Shown: piece after piece, positions 1 through 6,757 of the stretch | How the letters are laid out: every line of letters begins with the position of its first letter | How positions within the stretch are numbered: position 1 is the first letter of the stretch | Virus record (IMG/VR): IMGVR_UViG_3300025030_001440 | Span: 1 to 38,837 of that record | Reading direction: 5' to 3' (one strand) | From: a virus | Length of the DNA: 38,837 nt | The notes under the pieces: model-generated | Told to the model about the DNA's origin: nothing | The model's database searches: none | The model's input: only the letters and a program-made list of their open reading frames with translations | Translations under genes and position numbers: made by a program

Positions 1-142
1 GTGTCATATCTAACTGAACGGGATATGGGAGATGGTGAAATAAGTCAACTGAATCAATCCTCGTTATCATATGATATGGATATACTACTGGTATGGGGAT
101 AGGGGGGAGAAAATCCCCCAATGGTCGATACCCTTTCCCTCT

Positions 143-241
143 CCCCACCTTCTGAAATTTCTATTCACTTTGAAATTTTAGTTTTATATTATGATATCAT
201 TTCCTATATCTTACCCCATTTACCCCCACCTTCTGAAATTT
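143..241. repeat. Pair of direct repeats
   Basis: The 18-base word CCCCACCTTCTGAAATTT occurs exactly at 143-160 and again at 224-241. Each copy is followed by a diverged tail of TTGAAATTTTA/TTCAAATTTTAA type and then a TTACCCCA word, so the two look like copies of a degenerate unit of roughly 65-80 bases. Function is unknown; iteron-like or structural roles are possible. Confidence 0.65.
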
Positions 242-500
242 ATCTCCATTTTCAAATTTTAATTTTCCTTTTACCCCACTCTTATAGCCAATTTACCAAT
301 ATCAAGACGATAATATGATTACTATCGACTAAATTACTTTTCAGATACCATTTTCATAATTTTTTTAACTTCTCCCCTTCTCTGCGGGGGATTTCTATGG
401 TTATGATATGATTTCAAGAAAAGAAGATTGATTCTAATGGCTTATTATCGGGTTCAATTAGAAAGGGCATAGTTTCCCCTATTCCGGTTAACTAAATTGA

Positions 501-524
501 TCCTAGACGGAATCAAACTGTTAG
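501..524. repeat. Dispersed direct repeat, copy 1
   Basis: This 24-base segment begins TCCTAGAC and ends CAAACTGTTAG. It matches 1015-1038 at 21 of 24 positions, with all mismatches in the five-base middle. Both copies are followed by a T/C-rich stretch. They may be binding sites or remnants of a duplicated unit. Confidence 0.55.
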
Positions 525-1014
525 ATTCCCCATCAGAATAGAAGATATCTCGGTTGTAGGAGTTCATAGAAAGGTATCATTCCCAAAATTTTAGATATAA
601 GTTAGTTTTGAAATTTTAGATTTAACCCTTTATCCCGTTTTGAAACTTTATTTGAACTCTTCTTCGTTCTGAAATTTTTTAATTTACTTTCTCCCCACGT
701 TTTCTAGATTTAGCCCCTATCAAAGCCTTATTTCCTCGTTGATTTGGTAATTTATTAGTTCTGATTCTCTAGTTTTCTATTATTCTGATCCTAATTTTAA
801 TTTTCAGAAGATTCTTATGAAAGTTTATGGCTTGAAACTCTAATTTTACTTTTCAAAGCCATTTTCCTAAACCTTCTCCTTATGTCTTTTCTAATTTTTA
901 AGTTTATCATATGATTTCTAAGAAACCTTTTCATAGGATTTTTAGTTAAAAATGGTCAGAGATTTGTCCTAGAAAATAGGTCGAGTCTTCCCCTTCTTTA
1001 AAACTTTGAGACAA

Positions 1015-1038
1015 TCCTAGACAAAAACAAACTGTTAG
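1015..1038. repeat. Dispersed direct repeat, copy 2
   Basis: Second copy of the TCCTAGAC...CAAACTGTTAG element, about 514 bases downstream of the first. A shorter TCCTAGA word also occurs at 967-973. No gene overlaps it. Confidence 0.55.
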
Positions 1039-1232
1039 GTTTTCTCCTCTGACGAAGGAAAGAGAGACTTCTTTTTGGCGGGATTGAAATTTCTATTGAT
1101 AGGGTTAAATTTGATGGGGGGAATGGGGGTCTATTTTTCAGAAAGTTTTTCAAAAGGGACCATTTTCAATTTTTAGTATAGAAGTTAATTTTTGAAATTT
1201 AAATTTGAGGGGAACGAATTCCAACTTAACGG

Positions 1233-1259
1233 TTTACTGTAGCGTGGAGTAGATATAAG
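1233..1259 (+). promoter_or_regulatory. Weak candidate promoter
   Basis: TTTACT at 1233-1238 and TATAAG at 1254-1259 resemble sigma70 -35 and -10 boxes. The 15-base spacer is short. It lies just upstream of the first gene of the + strand series (1284), where a promoter would be expected after a long gene-free stretch. Support is positional and weak. Confidence 0.25.
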
Positions 1260-1283
1260 ATACCGGGGAATGGAGGGAAAATT

Positions 1284-1583
1284 ATGCTCAATACGAAGGA
1301 ACGGGAAATTGTTGAGCGTTGCTTGGCTATCTCCATCTGGAATTATCGTTCTGGAAAGTCATTGGTGAAAGGAAATAAGATAGAGGCTGAAGTCTTTCAA
1401 GAGAAGATACAAAAAGAATTTCTTGTTTTGAGAAAATTGGTAAAAGATTCTAGTCCTCCCTCCGTATCTGTAGATATTTCTGTTGACCGCGAAAAAGAAA
1501 TAAATTTAACGAAGATTGGGAAATTTCAATCATTTTTAAATAAGTTGATAGGAAGGAAAGAAGATCGTGTGTCTATTTCATAA
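1284..1583 (+). CDS. Hypothetical phage protein, 99 aa
   Basis: I do not recognise this protein. It is a 99-residue, charged and probably helical soluble protein with no signal peptide or membrane segment. The ATG is preceded by GGAGGG at about 1273-1278, a good ribosome site. The end overlaps the next start at 1567 by 17 bases in another frame, which suggests translational coupling. It is the first gene after the 1.28 kb gene-free stretch and leads into the small-terminase group. A role cannot be assigned. Confidence 0.6.
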   Translation: MLNTKEREIVERCLAISIWNYRSGKSLVKGNKIEAEVFQEKIQKEFLVLRKLVKDSSPPSVSVDISVDREKEINLTKIGKFQSFLNKLIGRKEDRVSIS

Positions 1584-1845
1584 ATGGATTCGGGTTGAAG
1601 ATGTAGATCATGAAAGATGTATCGGTCCCACTCGTTCCTTTATAGATTCCTGTTTTAAGGAACCTGGTACTATTTCTGAAGAGTTGAAAATTAAATATCC
1701 AATATATGCTGAGAAAGGATATTGCCCTCATTCTATTCAAGTTTGCTCGAAATGTGGAAAAGTGAAAGGATATGGGAGTCATGGAAAACTAACCTTAGTT
1801 CCTGATAATTGTAAAGCTCAAGTAGATTCGATGCGACCAAAATAA
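1567..1845 (+). CDS. Small Cys-rich putative zinc-binding protein, 92 aa
   Basis: The start is GTG, giving MCLFHKW at the N-terminus, with AGGAAGG about 10 bases upstream. The protein has a CSKCGK knuckle near residues 61-66 and other Cys residues at about 2, 18, 29 and 53, so a zinc-ribbon-like fold is plausible. Small phage proteins with an N-terminal FHKW motif and a CxxCGK knuckle are familiar, but their function is not known to me. It overlaps the previous gene by 17 bases and probably belongs to the same transcript as TerS. DNA or RNA binding is only inferred. Confidence 0.6.
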   Translation: MCLFHKWIRVEDVDHERCIGPTRSFIDSCFKEPGTISEELKIKYPIYAEKGYCPHSIQVCSKCGKVKGYGSHGKLTLVPDNCKAQVDSMRPK

Positions 1846-1857
1846 AGGAAAAATGAT

Positions 1858-1980
1858 ATGCCCGAGGAATCAAAGAAACTTTGGTGGGGATCATTAATTT
1901 TTTATTGGATCATACTTTTAATTTGTTACCCATTTGATCGAGCTTGGAGATGGATTTGTCGTAAAGTAGCTGGAAAGTAA
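1858..1980 (+). CDS. Small single-pass membrane protein, 40 aa
   Basis: A 40-residue frame begins at ATG 1858, preceded by AAGGAA at 1845-1850, and ends at TAA 1978-1980. After a short charged N-terminus (MPEESKK) comes one hydrophobic span of about 19 residues rich in W, I, L and Y, then a basic tail ending AGK. It looks like a tiny inner-membrane protein. It fills the gap between the Cys-rich protein and TerS without overlap, and a similar small membrane protein follows TerL (15343). Function unknown. Confidence 0.55.
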   Translation: MPEESKKLWWGSLIFYWIILLICYPFDRAWRWICRKVAGK

Positions 1981-1992
1981 TGGGAGGATGAT

Positions 1993-2460
1993 ATGGTAAT
2001 TCCTGAACTTGCTTATACAGAAATGGACGCTGGAAAACTTGTTCTCGTTTTGGCTAAGGCTGGCCTAACGAATAGTGAGATTGCCGTAGCTATTGGAATG
2101 ACCCCCAGTAAATTTAGTAAGATGCTTCAAAATTATCCTGATTTTTGGGAGATGTTGAACGATGCTAAGGAAGATCCTAACGGTAAGGTGGAGCAAGCTC
2201 TTTTCAAGAGAGCTTTAGGATATCAAGTTAAAGAGATAATTCAGAAAGCTGGAAAACCTGTTCAAGTCACTATTAAGGAGTATGCACCTGACCCCGTAAG
2301 TTGTATATTCTGGTTAAAGAATCGTTCTCCGAAGAGATGGCGAGATGTTATTGAGATGAAACATACGTTGGCAGATAGAATGTCTCGCGCCCATGAAGCT
2401 GTAGCAGAAAGAAGTCGCGGGATGTTATCTGATGGAGAAGGGATAGGAGCGGAAGAGTAA
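1993..2460 (+). CDS. terS: Terminase small subunit
   Basis: The small terminase recognises the packaging site on phage DNA and hands it to the large ATPase/nuclease. The 155-residue length is typical. Residues about 24-45 (AGLTNSEIAVAIGM then PSKFSK) form a helix-turn-helix. The middle has the family pattern VEQALFKRALGY, then a beta-hairpin with conserved Lys residues, then PDPVSCIFWLKNRSPKRW, which closely resembles the PD-x-A-x-x-FWLKNR-x-P-x-x-W signature of many phage small terminases. GGGAGG at 1981-1986 supports the ATG. It is about 10 kb from TerL, separated by glycan, surface and lysis genes; terS and terL are usually adjacent. Confidence 0.88.
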   Translation: MVIPELAYTEMDAGKLVLVLAKAGLTNSEIAVAIGMTPSKFSKMLQNYPDFWEMLNDAKEDPNGKVEQALFKRALGYQVKEIIQKAGKPVQVTIKEYAPDPVSCIFWLKNRSPKRWRDVIEMKHTLADRMSRAHEAVAERSRGMLSDGEGIGAEE

Positions 2461-2487
2461 TAATATGAATAATGAAAAAAATTAATA

Positions 2488-3273
2488 ATGACAGATATAT
2501 CAGTTATCATTCCGTCTCATAATGATTTATATTTGCATAAAACAATTGATTCTCTTTTAGATAATTCAGAATTAAATATTGAAATTATTCTTGTATTAGA
2601 TGGCTATACTCCTAAAATTTCAATTAAAAATGATCCTCGTATTAAAATTCAAAAACATGAAGTTAATCTTGGTATGAGAGAGGCTATTAATACTGGAGTA
2701 TTGGTGGCTTCTAGTAAATATATTATGAGAGTAGATGAGCATTGTATGTTTGGGCCTGGTTATGATAGATTACTCATTGAAGAAATAGAAGATAATTGGA
2801 TTATGGTTCCTAGACGTTATTTTCTTGACCCCGTTAAATGGGAAATTATTGGGAATAAATATATTGATTATGAAAAATTACTTATTATTGAAAAGCCTAA
2901 CGGTAGACGTAAATTTTCAGCTATGGCTTGGAAAGTTAGAACTAGGGAAAGAAAAGATATTCTTATTGATGAAACGATGGCTATGCAAGGATCTTGTTGG
3001 TTAATGAATAAATCTTGGTGGGAAAAAGTTATAGTACGATTAGATTCAAATGGATATGGAATTCTTTATCAAGATACTACGGAGATGTTGTTTAAAACTT
3101 GGAATGCTGGTGGAAAATTAATGTTAAATAAAAAAACTTGGTATGCTCATAAACATAGAGATTTTAATAGAACTCATAATTATCCAGGGGAATTATCAGA
3201 GGTTGTTTTTAGATTTGCTTTATCAAAACATATGGAAGATTATTTAAAAGTGAGGGCGAAATGGGGGATCTAG
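2488..3273 (+). CDS. Family 2 glycosyltransferase
   Basis: A GT-A fold nucleotide-sugar transferase. The N-terminus DISVIIPSHND, followed by EIILVLDGY near residues 32-40, is the family 2 nucleotide-binding core. RVDEH at residues 81-85 is the metal-binding DXD variant. A later GSCWLMNKSWWEKV resembles the acceptor-side loop. At 261 residues it is a compact one-domain enzyme. The ribosome site is weak (an A-rich run). It opens a four-gene run of overlapping genes ending at 5573, all sugar- or methyl-transfer enzymes, so it likely works with them on one glycan. Donor and acceptor are unknown. Confidence 0.85.
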   Translation: MTDISVIIPSHNDLYLHKTIDSLLDNSELNIEIILVLDGYTPKISIKNDPRIKIQKHEVNLGMREAINTGVLVASSKYIMRVDEHCMFGPGYDRLLIEEIEDNWIMVPRRYFLDPVKWEIIGNKYIDYEKLLIIEKPNGRRKFSAMAWKVRTRERKDILIDETMAMQGSCWLMNKSWWEKVIVRLDSNGYGILYQDTTEMLFKTWNAGGKLMLNKKTWYAHKHRDFNRTHNYPGELSEVVFRFALSKHMEDYLKVRAKWGI

Positions 3274-3911
3274 AGATTATGGAAAAAATGAGTGAAAAAA
3301 GGAACGTTATGCTTCAAGATATGAGAGATATTTACTATTGGCACGTACATCGTATTAATAGAGGAAAGAATGAACCGACTTGGCGAGGGGTACGGGTGGT
3401 TAAATATCCTACTGATTTACTTTTATATTCTGAAGTAATTTTTGCTAACAAGCCTGATTTTATTATAGAAACTGGTACTAGGTTTGGGGGTTCTGCTCTC
3501 TTTTTTGCGGATATGTTAGATATAAATGGTAAAGGAAAAGTTATTTCTATAGATATTGATCCTATAGAACGTCTTTCTCATCCTAGAATAACTTACCTTC
3601 TTGGTCCAAGTACGGATGTGGGCATTTTAAATACAGTTCAGAAAATGGTAAAAGGTGGAACGGTTATGGTAGTATTAGATTCAGACCATTCCCGTCGTCA
3701 TGTAAAACGAGAATTATCTCATTATGGAAAAATAGTTACAAAAGGGCAATATATGGTAGCAGAAGATTGTTATACTAAAACTGCTAATAAATATGGACCG
3801 GGGGAAGCGGTTGATTGGTACCTTCAAAAAACTAAAAAATTTGTTTTAGAGCCATTAGAAAATAAATTTTTATTTGCTGTTACTAGAGGAGGATGGCTAC
3901 GGAAAATCTAG
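3261..3911 (+). CDS. CmcI-family SAM-dependent methyltransferase-like protein
   Basis: This 216-residue protein matches the cephalosporin hydroxylase/CmcI family, whose members have a Rossmann SAM-binding fold and are common in bacterial glycan clusters. Motif I is IIETGTRFGGSALFFADML (residues about 68-86), the acidic strand end is VISIDIDP (about 94-101), and a later VVLDSDHSRRHVKREL is characteristic of the family, as is the GQYMVAEDC segment. It overlaps its neighbours by 13 and 19 bases, which argues for co-translation with glycosyltransferases on both sides. O-methylation of a sugar is a reasonable inference; hydroxylase activity is not implied. Confidence 0.82.
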   Translation: MGDLEIMEKMSEKRNVMLQDMRDIYYWHVHRINRGKNEPTWRGVRVVKYPTDLLLYSEVIFANKPDFIIETGTRFGGSALFFADMLDINGKGKVISIDIDPIERLSHPRITYLLGPSTDVGILNTVQKMVKGGTVMVVLDSDHSRRHVKRELSHYGKIVTKGQYMVAEDCYTKTANKYGPGEAVDWYLQKTKKFVLEPLENKFLFAVTRGGWLRKI

Positions 3912-4657
3912 ACACAACTATTTTATACTTGACCGATAATCAACTTGATCCGTTTATAGCGGATAGTTGTAGAAGACTTTTGCTGGAATCTTCTTGTGGT
4001 TTGCCTATTATTTCTGTTTCTCAAAAACCTATTGATTTTGGAGAAAATATTTGTACAGGAGAAATAGGACGATCTGGATTATCTATGGATACTCAAACGT
4101 TAGAAGGATTACTTAGAATAAAAACTAAATGGATTGCTTTTGCAGAACATGATTGCATTTATTCGGAAGAGCATTTTAAATGGGTTCCTCCAGATGAAGA
4201 AAATTTTTGGTATAATGATAATGTTTGGTTAGCTCAGTATATTAATCCTAATCATCCAGAATGGGATGGAATGTATTCTTATGTCAAAGGTCGTAGAGTT
4301 CAATCTCAACTTATATGTAGTACCAAATTACTTTTAAATGCCACCCAAGAAAAAATAGGAATTTTAGGTGACCCTGCTTGGGTGATTAGACATCCTACTA
4401 GAGCAATAGGAGAACCAGGGGCAGCAGATTATAATAAAACAATGAGATTAACTAAATATCGTTCTTTGAGATCCGTTCGAGTAAGATTAAAGAGGTATAT
4501 TACTGAGCATCATGCAAGAGATTTTAAAACAGTAATTCCAAATATTGATATTAGGCATGGGAATAATTTTACTGGGCCAAGAAGGGGAAAAAATAGAAGA
4601 TTTGAATTAGAACCTTGGGGAAAATTGGAGGACGTTCTCAATGGTAAACGGAGATAA
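3893..4657 (+). CDS. Glycosyltransferase-like protein (GT-A type)
   Basis: The 254-residue protein begins with a strand (TTILYLTDN), followed by LLRIKTKWIAFAEHDCIY at about residues 73-90, where EHD stands in the place of a DXD metal motif. This pattern occurs in phage and bacterial GT2-like proteins that act on surface glycans. The C-terminus is basic (RRGKNRR). The ATG sits directly against AGAGGAGG, giving almost no spacing, so initiation may use an upstream part of that run or coupling with the previous stop 19 bases downstream. Family membership is inferred from motif layout; sugar unknown. Confidence 0.65.
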   Translation: MATENLDTTILYLTDNQLDPFIADSCRRLLLESSCGLPIISVSQKPIDFGENICTGEIGRSGLSMDTQTLEGLLRIKTKWIAFAEHDCIYSEEHFKWVPPDEENFWYNDNVWLAQYINPNHPEWDGMYSYVKGRRVQSQLICSTKLLLNATQEKIGILGDPAWVIRHPTRAIGEPGAADYNKTMRLTKYRSLRSVRVRLKRYITEHHARDFKTVIPNIDIRHGNNFTGPRRGKNRRFELEPWGKLEDVLNGKRR

Positions 4658-5573
4658 ATCATTAAGTATACTCATTCCCTCCCGTAATGAAATGTTCCTT
4701 TCTCAAACAATTGAAAATGTATTGGCGAATATCCGTGGAGATACTGAAATTATTGCTATTTTAGATGGTGCTTGGGCTAATCCTGTTATTAAAGATCACC
4801 CTCGTGTGACGCTTGTTCATCATTCAGTATCTATCGGTCAACGGGCGGCAACAAATGAAGCGGCCAGAATTAGTAGGGCAAAGTTTGTAATGAAATTAGA
4901 TGCCCATTGTGCAGTTGATGAAGGATTTGACGTAAAAATGATGGAAGATTGTCAATATGATATGACTATGGTCCCTCGTTTATATAATCTTCATGCTTTT
5001 GATTGGAAATGTAAATCTTGTGAGAATAGAACATATCAAGGTCCTACTCCTATCATTTGTGATGTTTGCAATAAATCAGAGGGTTTTGAACGAGTTATGC
5101 TTTGGAAACCAAGATTAAATCGTAAAAGTGATTTTATGAGATTTGATAATAATTTAGTTTTTCAGTATTGGAGAGCATTTGGTAAGAGACCAGAGGCTAA
5201 AGTAGATATTGCTCCATTAATGTCTTCTTTAGGAGCTTGTTGGATGATGCAACGTAAACGATATTGGGAATTAGATGGGTTAGATGAAGGGCATGGTTCT
5301 TGGGGACAAATGGGAACTGAAATAGCTTGTAAATCTTGGTTATCTGGAGGGCAACATGTAGTAAATAAAAAAACTTGGTATGCCCATATGTTTAGGACCC
5401 AAGGGGGGGATTTTGGATTTCCTTATAAGATTAGTGGAAATGAACAAGAAAGGGCTAGAAAATATTCCAGAGATATATGGCTTAATAATAAATGGCCGAA
5501 AGCGAAATATCCACTTTCTTGGATTATAAATAAGTTTTCTCCGGTTCCAAATTGGGAAATCGCAAATGTCTGA
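4641..5573 (+). CDS. Family 2 glycosyltransferase with inserted zinc knuckle
   Basis: The N-terminal SLSILIPSRNE and EIIAILDGAW give the GT2 nucleotide-binding core. KLDAHC at residues 85-90 carries the DXH metal motif. Unusually, residues 124-143 hold CKSC and CDVC pairs spaced like a zinc ribbon, inserted between the donor half and the acceptor half. The C-terminal half has LGACWMMQR and LDEGHGSWGQMGTEIACKSW, typical of the acceptor/catalytic side in polypeptide-GalNAc-transferase-like GT2 enzymes. It overlaps the preceding gene by 17 bases and ends the first cassette. GGAGG lies 10 bases before the ATG. Confidence 0.85.
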   Translation: MVNGDKSLSILIPSRNEMFLSQTIENVLANIRGDTEIIAILDGAWANPVIKDHPRVTLVHHSVSIGQRAATNEAARISRAKFVMKLDAHCAVDEGFDVKMMEDCQYDMTMVPRLYNLHAFDWKCKSCENRTYQGPTPIICDVCNKSEGFERVMLWKPRLNRKSDFMRFDNNLVFQYWRAFGKRPEAKVDIAPLMSSLGACWMMQRKRYWELDGLDEGHGSWGQMGTEIACKSWLSGGQHVVNKKTWYAHMFRTQGGDFGFPYKISGNEQERARKYSRDIWLNNKWPKAKYPLSWIINKFSPVPNWEIANV

Positions 5574-5585
5574 AAGGAGACAAAG

Positions 5586-6149
5586 ATGAAAAGGTTAATG
5601 TTAGTTTTTGCAATCTTCTGTTTATTGTTTTCTAGTGGAGTAGAAGCGGCTAATTTTTATTGGAAGGACTCTTTCGCCAGTCTAGATGCCATTGCGGGTA
5701 AGGCAGATGGTGATAGGGGGATAGTAATTACGTCTGGTGGGGAAATAAAATTTTATTACAATGTTAGTGGGACCTGGACAGAAATAACTGCATTACCTAT
5801 GACCGGCACCCTGACCGGCGGCATCATGATCCTCGACAACGTGGTATCTCCAACAGCCGCGCAGGTCTACGGGTCGTGGAACACGATCACCACCGCCGGT
5901 ACGGTAACGCTCCCCGCAGCCGCTACGGGTATGTCCACCTGCATCGCCACAGAGGGCGCGTTGGAGATCACGCTTGAACTGGACGGCTCCGATACGTTCG
6001 TCCTCGCCGGGATAACGATGGACGCAGGAGAAGCCATCATCAACACGACGGCGGCGGCGGCGGGCGACTACATCTGCGTGATCGCAACGTCGGCGGTCAA
6101 GTGGAGAGTCGCCGGTAAGCAGGGAACTTGGACGCAGGCCACGCCATGA
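5586..6149 (+). CDS. Secreted or virion-surface protein with mosaic DNA
   Basis: Residues 1-22 form a Sec-type signal peptide (basic MKR, hydrophobic LMLVFAIFCLLF, then small residues at VEA-A). The next part contains GDRGIVITSGGEIKFYYN, a short beta motif often seen in phage fibre-like proteins. From about base 5800 to the end, composition jumps from AT-rich to strongly GC-rich in the middle of the reading frame, and the protein becomes Ala/Thr/Gly-rich beta-type sequence. AAAGGAG lies just before the ATG. The stop overlaps the next ATG (ATGA). It looks like a domain swap of an exposed protein; exact role unknown. Confidence 0.7.
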   Translation: MKRLMLVFAIFCLLFSSGVEAANFYWKDSFASLDAIAGKADGDRGIVITSGGEIKFYYNVSGTWTEITALPMTGTLTGGIMILDNVVSPTAAQVYGSWNTITTAGTVTLPAAATGMSTCIATEGALEITLELDGSDTFVLAGITMDAGEAIINTTAAAAGDYICVIATSAVKWRVAGKQGTWTQATP

Positions 6150-6757
6150 GGAAGATACTTTTCGCACTCCTGATCCTGTTGATAGCCGCGCCCTCCTTCG
6201 CCGGGGGCGGGGCGACGATGATGATGATTGGTGGGACGGCGACTGGGGTATCTTACACATTAGAGCAGGGTGAAACTGGCGCAACGTCTGGTTCGTATGA
6301 CATAAACGGGGCCTCAAATCATTACGGGAAGGGGGCGCAATTTTTAACAGATGTAGATGGAGTTTCCATCACTAAAGTAACGGTTTGCATATTCAAGAAC
6401 GGATCTCCCACGGCAAACCTTACCGCATATATTCACGCTAGTGACGGAAGCACCCCTAATTTACCTACTGGTGCGGCTCTTGGTACATCCGATACGGTAT
6501 CTGCTACGACAATTCCCGCCACAGATCCAGATCAAACAACCGCATCATACACAACTTTCTTGTTTTCCTCCCCGGTGTCCTTGAGTGCTGCTACGAAATA
6601 CTTTCTGGTCATAATCGCGGATGGTTATAGCACTACAGATTACGCTAAATGGTCATATGAAGGAACCGGGGCCACTGAGGTGATTGATACTTGGACCGGC
6701 GCGGTATGGGCCAACACAAGCACAGCAAGCACCCTAAAGTATGAGATATATAAATGA
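6146..6757 (+). CDS. Secreted beta-sandwich-like protein
   Basis: I place the start at ATG 6146, overlapping the previous TGA, because it gives a clean signal peptide (MRKILFALLILLIAAPSFA). An upstream in-frame ATG at 6128 would add six hydrophilic residues. The rest is beta-rich with a pattern such as ITKVTVCIFKNGSPTANLTAYI and FSSPVSLSAATKYFLVIIADG. This resembles the choice-of-anchor/carbohydrate-binding-like beta-sandwich domains found in secreted bacterial and phage proteins. GC-richness falls from high at the signal peptide to moderate by about 6240. Second of three successive exported proteins; probably surface or tail-fibre related. Confidence 0.65.
   Translation: MRKILFALLILLIAAPSFAGGGATMMMIGGTATGVSYTLEQGETGATSGSYDINGASNHYGKGAQFLTDVDGVSITKVTVCIFKNGSPTANLTAYIHASDGSTPNLPTGAALGTSDTVSATTIPATDPDQTTASYTTFLFSSPVSLSAATKYFLVIIADGYSTTDYAKWSYEGTGATEVIDTWTGAVWANTSTASTLKYEIYK

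Larger units (their letters stand above)
1..1283. other. AT-rich region without credible genes
   Basis: No convincing gene is seen here. The one possible small frame (121-318) is low-complexity and overlaps repeats. The stretch is AT-rich and broken by short C-runs or G-runs. Variants of a TTTGAAATTTTA-like word recur (near 169, 250, 610, 669, 830 and 1192). Perfect palindromes are TATCATATGATA at 65-76, ATGATATCAT at 191-200 and ATCATATGAT at 906-915. A small hairpin GGGGGA/TCCCCC lies at 103-119 without a T-tract. Because it precedes the terminase small subunit, it could hold a packaging site, an origin or late-gene control signals; none is proven by sequence alone. Confidence 0.6.

Noticed and set aside
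103-119. Hairpin GGGGGA/TCCCCC as a terminator
   Set aside because: No T-tract on either strand and no gene ending nearby in the window.
121-318. 65-residue forward reading frame in the left gene-free block
   Set aside because: Low-complexity Leu/Ile/Pro/Ser composition, overlaps both copies of the direct repeat, and poorly spaced ribosome site.
5793-6317. Arg-rich minus-strand frame in the GC-rich island
   Set aside because: High GC removes stop codons; the forward frames have signal peptides and coupled starts.
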